From: JBMYQA01 sp049600855
GTDB taxonomy: Bacteria > Bacteroidota > Bacteroidia > Cytophagales > Flammeovirgaceae
Assembly: GCA_049600855.1 (NCBI GenBank)
Contig: JBMYQA010000029.1
Coordinates: 1-35,022, forward strand
Reading direction: 5' to 3'
DNA length: 35,022 bases
The notes beneath the pieces are model-generated. The model did not search any database, was not told the origin of the DNA, and worked only from the letters and a program-made list of their open reading frames with translations. Positions 26,431 to 34,441 of this stretch are shown here, one piece after another (position 1 is the stretch's first letter; every line of letters begins with the position of its first letter). Both the position numbers and the translations under genes were made by a program.

Positions 26431-26761
26431 AAATAACCAAGCCCAACATTGCTATATCTGTTAGCTTTCATGAAAACAATTGATAACTCGGACAGGGCTA
26501 CTATGCAATACGCACCAAAACCATAGCCTAGACGTTACCGCTAATTAGCAAATAAGGCTCAACTACGATTTTCAGGCATGTTAAAGAGATTTACAGCCAA
26601 AAGTGTACAAGTCGAATTGCAAATGCTTCCATTTGGATTATTTACCACAGTTTCACAAGAATTTGGAAATTCGTGCGAGCATTCCCTGAAAATCATAGTT
26701 GAGCCATATCAAAACTTAAAAATCAGGTAGGAAATATTGGTAGTATCCGCTACTAAACCTT
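26431..26761. other. gene-free stretch behind the nuclease cluster
   Basis: 331 bp between the Mrr gene and the convergent thioredoxin-like gene. The first part (26431-26555) has GCCCAAC...GTTAGC and GACGTTACCGCTAATTAGC, reminiscent of cassette recombination sites but without a clean fold. The second part holds the inverted-repeat element listed separately. No open frame worth calling is seen. Confidence 0.5.
26556..26705. repeat. 150-bp element with 21-bp terminal inverted repeats
   Basis: GGCTCAACTACGATTTTCAGG (26556-26576, 21 bases) is the reverse complement of 26685-26705 at 20 of 21 positions. Between the arms lie two small hairpins, CAAATG/CATTTG with loop CTTC and GAATTT/AAATTC. It codes for nothing. 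It could be a miniature inverted-repeat transposon, a folded recombination site, or a structured RNA; it borders the nuclease island on the right. Confidence 0.6.
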
Positions 26762-27319
26762 TTATCCTTTCCACTTAATATTACAGCCCATACTAGGAAT
26801 CTGCGCTCCTGAAACGGCTTGACCTGCCAAGGTAGCATCTAATGCTGCGCGTAAATCCTTTCCATTTAATGGTGCTGGGCTACCAGGTCGCGCGTCATCC
26901 AATTGACCGCGATACGTACAAGCCAACTGATCATCAAATAAGTAAAAATCAGGTGTACAAGCAGCGTCATATGCCTTGGCGATTTCCTGAGATTCATCGT
27001 AAAGGTAAGGAAAGGGATAGCCTAGCTTTTCGGCAACTTCCTTCATCTTTTCAGGTGAATCTTGTGGATAGTTTTCCACATCGTTTGAGCTTATAGCGAT
27101 AAAAGAAACGCCTTTCGCTTGATAATCGTTAGCAATCCTTACTAACTCATCATTCACATGAATAACGAAGGGGCAATGATTGCAAATGAACATGACTACC
27201 GTGGCTTTTGCTCCTTTTAATTCCGCTAAGGAACGCATATTTCCCGAAACGGTGTCAGGCAATGAAAAATCAGGAGCAATGGTGCCCAAAGGGATCATAT
27301 TAGATGGTGTACGTGCCAT
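26762..27319 (-). CDS. thioredoxin-fold (AhpC/TSA-like) redox protein
   Basis: 185 residues, no signal peptide. Opening IPLGTIAPDFSLPDTVSGN is the peroxiredoxin/TlpA-like start. The active-site CxxC is in VVMFICNHCPFVIHVNDELV, followed by GVSFIAISSNDVENYPQDSP and the cis-Pro segment AACTPDFYLF. CNHCPFV is the signature of the redoxin family common in Bacteroidota, probably a thiol reductase or peroxidase. It begins 41 bp after thiH in the same direction with no terminator between, so it may be read with the thi operon. Whether it serves thiamin synthesis, which has a sulfur-transfer step, is open. Confidence 0.85.
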   Translation of the reverse strand: MARTPSNMIPLGTIAPDFSLPDTVSGNMRSLAELKGAKATVVMFICNHCPFVIHVNDELVRIANDYQAKGVSFIAISSNDVENYPQDSPEKMKEVAEKLGYPFPYLYDESQEIAKAYDAACTPDFYLFDDQLACTYRGQLDDARPGSPAPLNGKDLRAALDATLAGQAVSGAQIPSMGCNIKWKG

Positions 27320-27360
27320 AGTTTTTTATGAGTTACTCAAGTTAAATTCTTTCAAAAATG

Positions 27361-28476
27361 TTATGCATAAACCCGATCCCAATCTTTCCAAACGGGTTCA
27401 TAACCCTGTTGCTGAATCATTTGGGCAATTTCCGCGGGACTGCGCTCATCGGAAATCTCGAATTGCTCTAAAGATTGGGGCTCTACTGCATAACCGCCAG
27501 GATTGGTTTTCGATCCTGCACTTATGGAAGTAATGCCTAATTTGATGATATTGTTCCGAAACTTCTCAGATTCTCGTGTAGAAAGCGATAATTCCACTTC
27601 TTCATCAAAAAGTCGATAAGCACAAATCAATTGAACCAATTCTTTGTCACTCATGTCTACTTTGGGCGGAAGGCCACCTGAGAATGGGCGTAATCTCGGG
27701 AAAGAAATGCTGTATTTCGTTTGCCAATAGGTACGTTCTAAATAATCGAGATGAAGTGCTGTAAAGAAACTGTCGGTCCGCCAATCTTCTAAGCCAAGTA
27801 ATACACCAATTCCAATTTTGTGAATTTTGGCTTTCCCCAAACGATCAGGCGTATCTACGCGATAATAAAAATTAGATTTTTTTCCTTTCGGATGATGCTT
27901 TTTATAATCCTCTTGATGATACGTCTCTTGGTAAACCAGTACCGTATTTAGCCCATAAGGAATTAATTCTTCATAATCAGCTTGATCTAAAGGCTGTACC
28001 TCCATCGAAATGTGCGAAAAATAAGGACGAATTAATTCCAATGCTTTTTTGAAATAATCTAGGCCTACCGTTCGATTTGCCTCGCCCGTCACCAAAAGGA
28101 TGTGATCATAGCCCATGGCTTTAATCGCTTCGACTTCTTGGATAATTTCTTTAGCCGTGAGTGTACGTCTCCTCACTTTATTATCTAAACTGAATCCACA
28201 ATAGGTACAAATATTTTGGCATTCATTCGAAAGATACATGGGACTATACATTTGTATCGTATTCCCAAATCGCTTTAAGGTGAGCTGATGACTTAATTGT
28301 GCCATTTGCTCTAAGTAAGGCAGGGCAGCGGGCGAAACGAGCGCCTTAAAATCTTCTAAGTCTCGCCGAGGTTTAGCCAATGCGCGTTCCACATCCCGAG
28401 CCGATTTGCTGTAGATGCTTGCTTTTACCTCATCCCAACTGAAAGTGTCGAATAGTGTTTGGAAATTTTTCATCAT
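27361..28476 (-). CDS. thiH: 2-iminoacetate synthase ThiH
   Basis: 371 residues. A radical SAM enzyme that cleaves tyrosine to dehydroglycine (2-iminoacetate) for thiazole synthesis. The [4Fe-4S] cluster motif CQNICTYCGF (CxxxCxxC) lies near residue 85, after MYSPMYLSNE. The SAM/TIM-barrel segments HILLVTGEANRTVGLDYF and GIGVLLGLEDWRTDSFF follow, and the C-terminal extension typical of ThiH ends in EPVWKDWDRVY. Use of ThiH rather than ThiO glycine oxidase fits an oxygen-sensitive route. Two adjacent ATGs (28476, 28473) are possible starts. It follows thiG by 9 bp. Confidence 0.96.
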   Translation of the reverse strand: MMKNFQTLFDTFSWDEVKASIYSKSARDVERALAKPRRDLEDFKALVSPAALPYLEQMAQLSHQLTLKRFGNTIQMYSPMYLSNECQNICTYCGFSLDNKVRRRTLTAKEIIQEVEAIKAMGYDHILLVTGEANRTVGLDYFKKALELIRPYFSHISMEVQPLDQADYEELIPYGLNTVLVYQETYHQEDYKKHHPKGKKSNFYYRVDTPDRLGKAKIHKIGIGVLLGLEDWRTDSFFTALHLDYLERTYWQTKYSISFPRLRPFSGGLPPKVDMSDKELVQLICAYRLFDEEVELSLSTRESEKFRNNIIKLGITSISAGSKTNPGGYAVEPQSLEQFEISDERSPAEIAQMIQQQGYEPVWKDWDRVYA

Positions 28477-28485
28477 TCGGTCTAC

Positions 28486-29256
28486 TTAATCATCCAAAAA
28501 TGCAGTAAGTGGGCTACTTGCAACGGCATGCCCTTGACTTTGTGCGAGTTGGGCTTCATAGGCCATTCTGCCTGCTTCTACGCCCATTTTAAATGCGATT
28601 GCCATCGAAACGGGATCGCCAGCTACGGCAATAGCGGTATTGACTAATACGGCATCGGCACCCATTTCCATGGCCTTAGCAGCATCAGAAGGACTGCCAA
28701 TTCCCGCATCTACCACTACAGGCACATTACTCTGCTCAATAATGATTTCCAAGAAATCAAAAGTTTTTAAGCCTTTATTGCTGCCAATCGGTGAACCCAA
28801 GGGCATGACTGCTGCGGTGCCGACTTCCTCCAATCGTTTGCACAATACGGGGTCCGCATGAATATAGGGCAGTACGACAAAACCCAGCTTTACTAATTCT
28901 TCGGTTGCCTTCAACGTTTCAATAGGATCGGGCATTAAGTATTTTGGGTCAGGATGGATTTCCAATTTGACCCAATTGGTTTCTAAGGCTTCTCTTGCCA
29001 ATTGAGCGGCAAATACAGCTTCCTTGGCCGTGCGTACCCCCGAAGTATTGGGTAACAAATTAATTTTAGGATGCCTTAAATGCAGTAGAATGTCATCTTG
29101 TTGATTTTCCATGTCTACACGTTTTAAAGCAACCGTTACTAGTTCAGAGTCAGAAGCAACCAAGGCTTCTTCCATTTTGCTGGCAGATGAAAACTTTCCT
29201 GTGCCTGTAAATAGGCGAGATTCAAAGGTTTTGTCTGCTATTTTTAAAGGTGTCAT
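28486..29256 (-). CDS. thiG: thiazole synthase ThiG
   Basis: 256 residues, standard length. It condenses deoxyxylulose 5-phosphate, 2-iminoacetate and ThiS-thiocarboxylate sulfur into the thiazole phosphate. Recognisable blocks are LKIADKTFESRLFTGTGKF, NTSGVRTAKEAV, the Schiff-base Lys in WVKLEIHPDPKYLMPD, VLPYIHADPVLCKRLEEVG, and PLGSPIGSNKGL plus VVVDAGIGSPSDAAKAMEMG for phosphate binding. The start ATG overlaps the thiE stop by 4 bp (ATGA), so translation is likely coupled. Confidence 0.97.
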   Translation of the reverse strand: MTPLKIADKTFESRLFTGTGKFSSASKMEEALVASDSELVTVALKRVDMENQQDDILLHLRHPKINLLPNTSGVRTAKEAVFAAQLAREALETNWVKLEIHPDPKYLMPDPIETLKATEELVKLGFVVLPYIHADPVLCKRLEEVGTAAVMPLGSPIGSNKGLKTFDFLEIIIEQSNVPVVVDAGIGSPSDAAKAMEMGADAVLVNTAIAVAGDPVSMAIAFKMGVEAGRMAYEAQLAQSQGHAVASSPLTAFLDD

Positions 29257-29891
29257 CCTTCCGTATAATTAGATAAAAGATTCTTGATTGAATTGATGGC
29301 TTTTGTTTGGTCGTCTGCATGTGTGATGAGTCCAGAGACTGCAATGCCATGCACACCTGTTGCCATAATTGGAGCAATATCCTCAAGTTGAATTCCACCA
29401 ATTGCCAAAATTGGAATGGAAATATGTCGAGATTTAAGCGATTCAATAATTTGTTGATAGCCTTGAACGCCTAAAACTGGACTCAGTTTTTTCTTGGTCG
29501 TTGTAAACCGAAAGGGACCTAAACCTACGTAATCGACTCCATGTTGTGCATGCATCAACACATCTTCTAAAGTATTGGCCGTGCCTCCAATAATGAGATC
29601 ATCACCCAACTTTTTTCGGGCTTCATCAGTAGGCATATCTTGTAAGCCCAAATGCACGCCATCTGCGCCAATTTCTTGGGCGACTAAAGGGAAATCATTA
29701 ATAATGAGTTTAGTGTGATAGTCATTACATATTGCTCTTGCCTGTAACGCAATGTGTCGCAATTGAGTTGATTCGATGCCCTTGATGCGCAATTGCACCA
29801 AATCGGCACCTGCTTCACAGGCTTTTTTCAAAGCGCTGAGATTGGCTGTGGGACTGTCTCCCTGTGTGATATAGTGAAGTTTGGAAATCAT
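29253..29891 (-). CDS. thiE: thiamin phosphate synthase ThiE
   Basis: 212 residues. It joins HMP pyrophosphate and thiazole phosphate to thiamin phosphate. The TIM-barrel motifs of a functional ThiE are present: DLVQLRIKGI, LIINDFPLVAQEIGADGVHL, GLQDMPTDEARK, the pyrophosphate loop GLGPFRFTTTKKKLSPVLG, and ILAIGGI. Compared with the paralogue at 30613 it keeps the GPxFxTxTK loop, so it is the better candidate for the synthase. It overlaps thiD and thiG by 4 bp each. Confidence 0.94.
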   Translation of the reverse strand: MISKLHYITQGDSPTANLSALKKACEAGADLVQLRIKGIESTQLRHIALQARAICNDYHTKLIINDFPLVAQEIGADGVHLGLQDMPTDEARKKLGDDLIIGGTANTLEDVLMHAQHGVDYVGLGPFRFTTTKKKLSPVLGVQGYQQIIESLKSRHISIPILAIGGIQLEDIAPIMATGVHGIAVSGLITHADDQTKAINSIKNLLSNYTEG

Positions 29892-30631
29892 ACTGAATGG
29901 TAACCCAATAAGGTTGAATTACTAGCTAAAAAATTTGTTGTATACGCTTTGGCTTTGCTGCAAGCACTTATTAAATCATTTCCTAATGCTAAATAAGCTG
30001 TAATTGCTGCGGATAGCACACATCCAGAACCGTGTTTTTCACTAACGTCATCATGAGTTGGTTTAAACACGTGTACAGCTTCTTGCTGATACAGATAATC
30101 ATGACCCAATTCATCGGGATGATGCCCGCCTTTCAATAGGGTAGGGCAGTGCTTACTTAACCAAGCACAGGCATATTCCGCATCATGTTCTTGGGTAATT
30201 TGTAGTGCTTCGTGGTAATTTGGAGTGAGCAAGGCCAAGCGTTTCAGAATTTTACTTGTATAATTTCCAAGTTGCTCATGTTCAAAATCAAATCCAGCTG
30301 AAGCTTTTAAAATAGGATCTAAGATAAGTTGAATGCCTGAGTGAGTATGCTTCAGGTAATCAATGACTTCACTTAGTGTTTCCCAATTTTTAATCAAACC
30401 TATTTTGCAGTAAGCTATTGGAAAAGTCTCTAGCAATGGTGCAAGTTGATCAATAATTTGATCAGCTTCCAACCAATTCACGTTTAAAAAGGTTCGATCT
30501 GTTTGAATCGTTAATGCTGTGCAAACCGACAAACCATAGACTTGCAAGGCTTCAAATGTTTTTACATCAGAAGTGATGCCCGCTCCACTGCTTGGGTCAA
30601 ATCCTGCTATGCTTAAAACATAGGGGCGCAT
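29888..30631 (-). CDS. thiD: hydroxymethylpyrimidine (phosphate) kinase ThiD
   Basis: 247 residues, ribokinase fold. It phosphorylates HMP and HMP-phosphate for thiamin synthesis. Seen are the start VLSIAGFDPSSGAGITSDVK (substrate loop), LTIQTDRTFLNVNW, CKIGLIKNWE, ILDPILKASAGF, and the anion hole EKHGSGCVLSAAITAYLALG with the catalytic Cys/Gly loop. A short tail follows. The gene overlaps the upstream TenI-like gene by 19 bp and thiE by 4 bp. Confidence 0.95.
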   Translation of the reverse strand: MRPYVLSIAGFDPSSGAGITSDVKTFEALQVYGLSVCTALTIQTDRTFLNVNWLEADQIIDQLAPLLETFPIAYCKIGLIKNWETLSEVIDYLKHTHSGIQLILDPILKASAGFDFEHEQLGNYTSKILKRLALLTPNYHEALQITQEHDAEYACAWLSKHCPTLLKGGHHPDELGHDYLYQQEAVHVFKPTHDDVSEKHGSGCVLSAAITAYLALGNDLISACSKAKAYTTNFLASNSTLLGYHSV

Positions 30632-31221
30632 TGCGTTAACTGTTTTAAAGTCGTAAAGTTTTTAACCGCTAAATGAGGGGTTTTCCAGATGGCACCAAGT
30701 ACTGCTGCTCCTGAAAATTGCATTTCTTGAATTTGACCAATATTACCTGCTTGAATTCCTCCTAACGCAATTACTTGAGTTTTAAAGTCCGTTTGCTGTA
30801 AACCTGCTTGAAATACGCCCGAATAGCCTTGTTTGGAAATACTATCAAAAACAGGACTTAAAAAAGCATAATTAAATAATCCATCCCATTGGGTTAACTG
30901 CGTAAGTTGGTGAAATGAAGTACTCAATACAATTCCTTTTTTCCTAAGCGCAATGAGTTCATTTACAGATTGATCTTCCCGATGCTTTTCCGTGAAATGC
31001 AAACCACCCAATTCAAATGTTTCTAATAACTCATGATGCGCATGAATGCTGATTTTAGCATGATATTTTGGATCAATGTGATGAAGAAAGCTCTTATAAG
31101 CTCCCATTGTCCAATCGGGTTTGCGCAAATGAAATCGTTCCAAACCTGCTTCAAAAAGCAAATGGATGAGTTCGATTTCACGATCCAGCATTGTTGGATT
31201 AGATAATACGATTAATTTCAT
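30613..31221 (-). CDS. tenI: ThiE paralogue, TenI-like (probable thiazole tautomerase)
   Basis: 202 residues, same TIM-barrel family as ThiE. Motifs are FHLRKPDW, GLHFTEKHRE, STSFHQLTQL, YAFLSPVFDSISKQGYSG and VIALGGIQAGNIGQIQEM. The GPxFxTxTK pyrophosphate loop is replaced by SPVFDSISKxGY, as in TenI-like proteins, which aromatise the ThiG product. A true synthase role cannot be ruled out, because annotation often calls this protein thiamin phosphate synthase. It lies between thiC and thiD, the common place in Bacteroidota operons. Confidence 0.8.
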   Translation of the reverse strand: MKLIVLSNPTMLDREIELIHLLFEAGLERFHLRKPDWTMGAYKSFLHHIDPKYHAKISIHAHHELLETFELGGLHFTEKHREDQSVNELIALRKKGIVLSTSFHQLTQLTQWDGLFNYAFLSPVFDSISKQGYSGVFQAGLQQTDFKTQVIALGGIQAGNIGQIQEMQFSGAAVLGAIWKTPHLAVKNFTTLKQLTQCAPMF

Positions 31222-31289
31222 AGCGGTTGGTCATCGTGATGATGGTTCAAGTATCCGAGTTCTACAACTGGATACTTGAACCAGTCTAA

Positions 31290-33158
31290 TTAACTATAAA
31301 TCTCACTTCCTTGGTCTACAAATTCTTTGGATTTGCTTTCCATTCCTGCAACCAAGGCCTCTTGCTCTTCAGTAAGACCATTCGCTGCCGCATAATCACG
31401 AACTTCTTGAGTGATTTTCATCGAACAGAATTTCGGTCCACACATAGAGCAGAAGTGGGCAATTTTTGCACCTTCCGCTGGAAGTGTTTCATCATGATAT
31501 TCACGTGCCGTATCAGGATCAAGCGAAAGATTGAATTGATCTTCCCAGCGGAATTCAAAACGCGCTTTGCTCAAGGCATTATCGCGGTATTGTGCGCCAG
31601 GATGCCCCTTCGCTAAGTCAGCAGCATGAGCGGCTAGCTTATAGGTAATTACGCCATCACGCACATCCTTTTTATTAGGCAAGCCAAGGTGCTCTTTTGG
31701 GGTCACATAGCAAAGCATGGCTGTTCCAAACCAACCGATCATGGCTGCTCCAATCGCAGAAGTGATGTGGTCGTAACCTGGGGCGATATCAGTTGTTAAT
31801 GGGCCAAGCGTGTAGAAGGGCGCTTCATGGCATTCCTTAAGTTGCTTGTCCATGTTTTCTTTGATCATGTGCATGGGCACGTGACCAGGGCCTTCAATCA
31901 TGGTTTGGATATCGTGCTTCCACGCAATTTTAGTCAATTCGCCAAGGGTTTCTAATTCAGCAAATTGAGCCGCATCATTTGCATCGGCAATACTTCCAGG
32001 GCGTAAACCGTCACCCAATGAGAAAGAAACATCATAGGCTTTCATAATATCACAAATTTCCTCAAAATTGGTGTATAAGAAGCTCTCTTTGTGATGTGCC
32101 AAACACCATTTTGCCATAATTGATCCGCCACGAGAAACAATGCCTGTTACCCGTTTAGCCGTTAATGGAACGTAGCGCAAGAGTACGCCAGCATGGATGG
32201 TAAAGTAGTCAACGCCTTGCTCTGCTTGTTCGATGAGGGTATCTCTGAAAATATCCCAAGTTAAGTCTTCAGCAACTCCGCCTACTTTTTCCAATGCTTG
32301 ATAAATGGGAACAGTACCGATGGGCACAGGAGAATTACGAAGAATCCACTCACGCGTTTCATGGATATTGGCACCAGTAGATAAATCCATGATGGTATCA
32401 GCTCCCCAATGGCAAGCCCAAACTGCTTTTTCCACTTCTTCTTCAATACTTGAAGTTACCGCTGAGTTACCAATATTTGCATTGATTTTTACCAAGAAGT
32501 TTCGACCAATAATCATAGGCTCAGCTTCTGGGTGGTTGATATTCGCAGGAATGATGGCTCTACCTTCAGCAACTTCTTTTCTAACAAATTCAGGAGTGAT
32601 GAGTCCTTTGGGCGTATTGGCTCCAAAGCTATTTCCTGGATGCTGCATTTTAGCCAGCTCATCCTGTTGCTCAGCAATGCGTTGATTTTCGCGGATGGCA
32701 ATGTATTCCATTTCTGGCGTGATGATGCCCTTTCTCGCATAGTGCATCTGCGTCACATTCGAACCCGATTTAGCGCGTAAGGGTTTTTGTAAATGCTTGA
32801 ATCGCAGGTGGTCTAGCTTAGTATCGTTTAAGCGCTCTTGACCATACTTGGAAGAAATGCCTTCCATCGTTTCCACATCTCCACGATTCATAATCCATTG
32901 TTCACGAACACGAGGAATACCTTTCCGCACATCAATTTCAATGTTTGGGTCAGTATACGGTCCACTGGTATCGTATACCGTTACAGGAGGGTTTGGCGTG
33001 CCTTTACTGTTCGGTCCATTGAGTTTGGTCTCTGAAAGACTGATCTCACGCATGGCTACGTTAATGTCATGCAATTCGCCTTTCACATAGATTTTTTTAG
33101 ATGCTGGGTAAGGATCGCGTGTAATCACGCCTTGCGATGGGATTCTGTCTTTTTTCAT
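31290..33158 (-). CDS. thiC: phosphomethylpyrimidine synthase ThiC
   Basis: 622 residues. This non-canonical radical SAM enzyme turns aminoimidazole ribotide into HMP phosphate. The N-terminal ThiC-associated domain (about 1-110: SQGVITRDPYPASKKIYVKG) is followed by the barrel with PIGTVPIYQALEKVGG, YFTIHAGVLLRYVPLTAKRV, TGIVSRGGSIMAKWCL, MIEGPGHVPMHMIKENM and PLTTDIAPGYDHITSAIGAA. The C-terminal cluster motif is CSMCGPKFCSMK (CxxCxxxxC). It is full length and intact. It follows thiS by 189 bp and precedes the TenI-like gene by 68 bp. Confidence 0.98.
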   Translation of the reverse strand: MKKDRIPSQGVITRDPYPASKKIYVKGELHDINVAMREISLSETKLNGPNSKGTPNPPVTVYDTSGPYTDPNIEIDVRKGIPRVREQWIMNRGDVETMEGISSKYGQERLNDTKLDHLRFKHLQKPLRAKSGSNVTQMHYARKGIITPEMEYIAIRENQRIAEQQDELAKMQHPGNSFGANTPKGLITPEFVRKEVAEGRAIIPANINHPEAEPMIIGRNFLVKINANIGNSAVTSSIEEEVEKAVWACHWGADTIMDLSTGANIHETREWILRNSPVPIGTVPIYQALEKVGGVAEDLTWDIFRDTLIEQAEQGVDYFTIHAGVLLRYVPLTAKRVTGIVSRGGSIMAKWCLAHHKESFLYTNFEEICDIMKAYDVSFSLGDGLRPGSIADANDAAQFAELETLGELTKIAWKHDIQTMIEGPGHVPMHMIKENMDKQLKECHEAPFYTLGPLTTDIAPGYDHITSAIGAAMIGWFGTAMLCYVTPKEHLGLPNKKDVRDGVITYKLAAHAADLAKGHPGAQYRDNALSKARFEFRWEDQFNLSLDPDTAREYHDETLPAEGAKIAHFCSMCGPKFCSMKITQEVRDYAAANGLTEEQEALVAGMESKSKEFVDQGSEIYS

Positions 33159-33347
33159 AAGGTATAAAGGTTATGCCAATCTCACTGGCAATCAATTCAT
33201 TAAGATTTGTAAACCGTTTAAAGAATTTAAGTATCAAACTTGTTTAACACTCATTGATTTTGGGTAGGTAATGCCCCAAAAAACCAATGCTATACAAGCT
33301 CGTGATAGGTGTGCTACTTTACAACCGATCACACTGATAAAATGTTA

Positions 33348-33551
33348 TTAACCACCTTGAGTAGCGGTAATAATCATGATTTTATCTTGATCGCTCAATT
33401 GAATGTGCTCCCATTCCGATTTTGGAACAATGGCCTGATTAATGGCTACAGCAATGCCTTGTTGAGAGGGTAAATTCAACTGATTTAATAGCTCCTGAAT
33501 ATTGATTTTTTCAGCAGTTTGATGCGGCTTATCGTTTACAATCACTTCCAT
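33348..33551 (-). CDS. thiS: sulfur carrier protein ThiS
   Basis: 67 residues, ubiquitin-like fold. MEVIVNDKPHQTAEKINIQE opens it, IAVAINQAIVPKSEWEHIQL is the middle strand region, and it ends in the required Gly-Gly (ITATQGG), whose terminal carboxylate becomes the thiocarboxylate that gives sulfur to ThiG. It is the first gene behind the TPP riboswitch. The adenylyltransferase that activates it (ThiF) is not in the operon seen here. Confidence 0.95.
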   Translation of the reverse strand: MEVIVNDKPHQTAEKINIQELLNQLNLPSQQGIAVAINQAIVPKSEWEHIQLSDQDKIMIITATQGG

Positions 33552-33668
33552 AAATTTCCAGTTTAGTTAAAGGAAACAATAAACCTTAGAGGTGAGTATA
33601 GAGCGGCTAATATCCAATTTACCTATCTCATTATAGGCTTAAATTAGATCTTGAAATATGACTCACTT

Positions 33669-33742
33669 TTCCCTGCGGCAGTATGAGCTGCATCAGGTTC
33701 AAAGGGTATTATCTCAGCCCTCGTGATGGAGGACACCCCTAA
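33669..33742 (-). ncRNA. TPP riboswitch (THI element)
   Basis: On the minus strand, GGGGTGTCCTCC begins the P1/P2 side, then GGGCTGAGATAATACCC (the CTGAGA pyrimidine-binding loop), then TTTGAACCTGATGCAGCTCA with the ACCTGATC-like box, and TGCCGCAGGGA closing P1. This is the full conserved THI-box order. It lies about 120 bp before thiS and should switch off the whole thiS-to-thiH operon when thiamin pyrophosphate is high. No clear intrinsic terminator lies between it and thiS, so control of translation start is the more likely mode. Confidence 0.96.
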
Positions 33743-33750
33743 AGTTGCTG

Positions 33751-33783
33751 TAAATATAAGTGATTTTCAGAATCACTTCCAAA
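33751..33783 (-). promoter_or_regulatory. candidate thi operon promoter with dyad in its spacer
   Basis: On the minus strand TTTG (33783-33780) and TATATTTA (33758-33751) fit the Bacteroidota -33/-7 pattern with a 21-bp spacer, just before the riboswitch. The spacer holds a perfect dyad, AAGTGATT (33758-33765 on +) and AATCACTT (33771-33778) with a 5-bp centre, overlapping the -7 element by one base, as a repressor site would. Confidence 0.5.
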
Positions 33784-33879
33784 AAGTACGGAATTTTGCG
33801 CTTTTTTCTTGTGAAAAAATGAAATGGAAGTAGTAATTTGTTTCATCGTTACTAATTGTTTCAAATAACGCTATTCATA

Positions 33880-34323
33880 ATGAAAATTGCTATGGGGAGT
33901 GACATGCCTAGTGATGTTGCTGAAAAATTGATTCAATATTTAGAGAAACAAGCGATGGAAGTGACGCGTTTTGGTGCTTTGCTAGTAGGTGAGTCGGAAA
34001 CGAGGTGGCCTGTGGTGGGATATCAAGTGGCACAAGCCGTTTTAACTCATCCTTACGATTTTGGGATTGTATGCTGTTGGACGGGCACGGGAATTAGTAT
34101 GGCAGCCAACAAAGTGGAAGGCATTCGGGCGGCGTTATGTGTGGATGCTGAAACGGCTCGCGGGGCAAAAAAATGGAATGATGCGAATGTATTAGCACTG
34201 AGTTTGCGATTAACTTCTGAAGAGGTTGCTAAAGAAATTGTAAATGCTTGGCTCGAAGCCGAATTTACAGAGGATGAGGAAGATCAAAGCTGCCTAGCTT
34301 ATTTACGTTCCATAGGAGGTTAG
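33880..34323 (+). CDS. RpiB/LacA/LacB-family sugar-phosphate isomerase homologue
   Basis: 147 residues from the ATG at 33880; a TTG at 33856 in frame is less likely. It has the RpiB fold: MKIAMGSDMPSDVAEKLI, a central YDFGIVCCWTGTGISMAANK and GIRAALCVDAETARGAKKWN, with LALSLRLTSEEVAKEIVNAW at the end. RpiB carries CGTGIG at the active-site Cys; here it is CWTGTG, so the Cys is kept but the next Gly is Trp. The RpiB start GCDHAG is replaced by MGSDMPS. It may act on a sugar phosphate other than ribose 5-phosphate. It precedes glpD by 118 bp in the same direction and is divergent from the thi operon. Confidence 0.8.
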   Translation: MKIAMGSDMPSDVAEKLIQYLEKQAMEVTRFGALLVGESETRWPVVGYQVAQAVLTHPYDFGIVCCWTGTGISMAANKVEGIRAALCVDAETARGAKKWNDANVLALSLRLTSEEVAKEIVNAWLEAEFTEDEEDQSCLAYLRSIGG

Positions 34324-34441
34324 TTCAAGCCTAGAATTTGTCACTTGTTAAAATATGTCGTAAGTTCAACCGCTTCTTATAGTTAATTTTATGCAGTTTC
34401 ATAACTGAATCAGCATTCACGCTTAAGGTATTTCCAAATCT

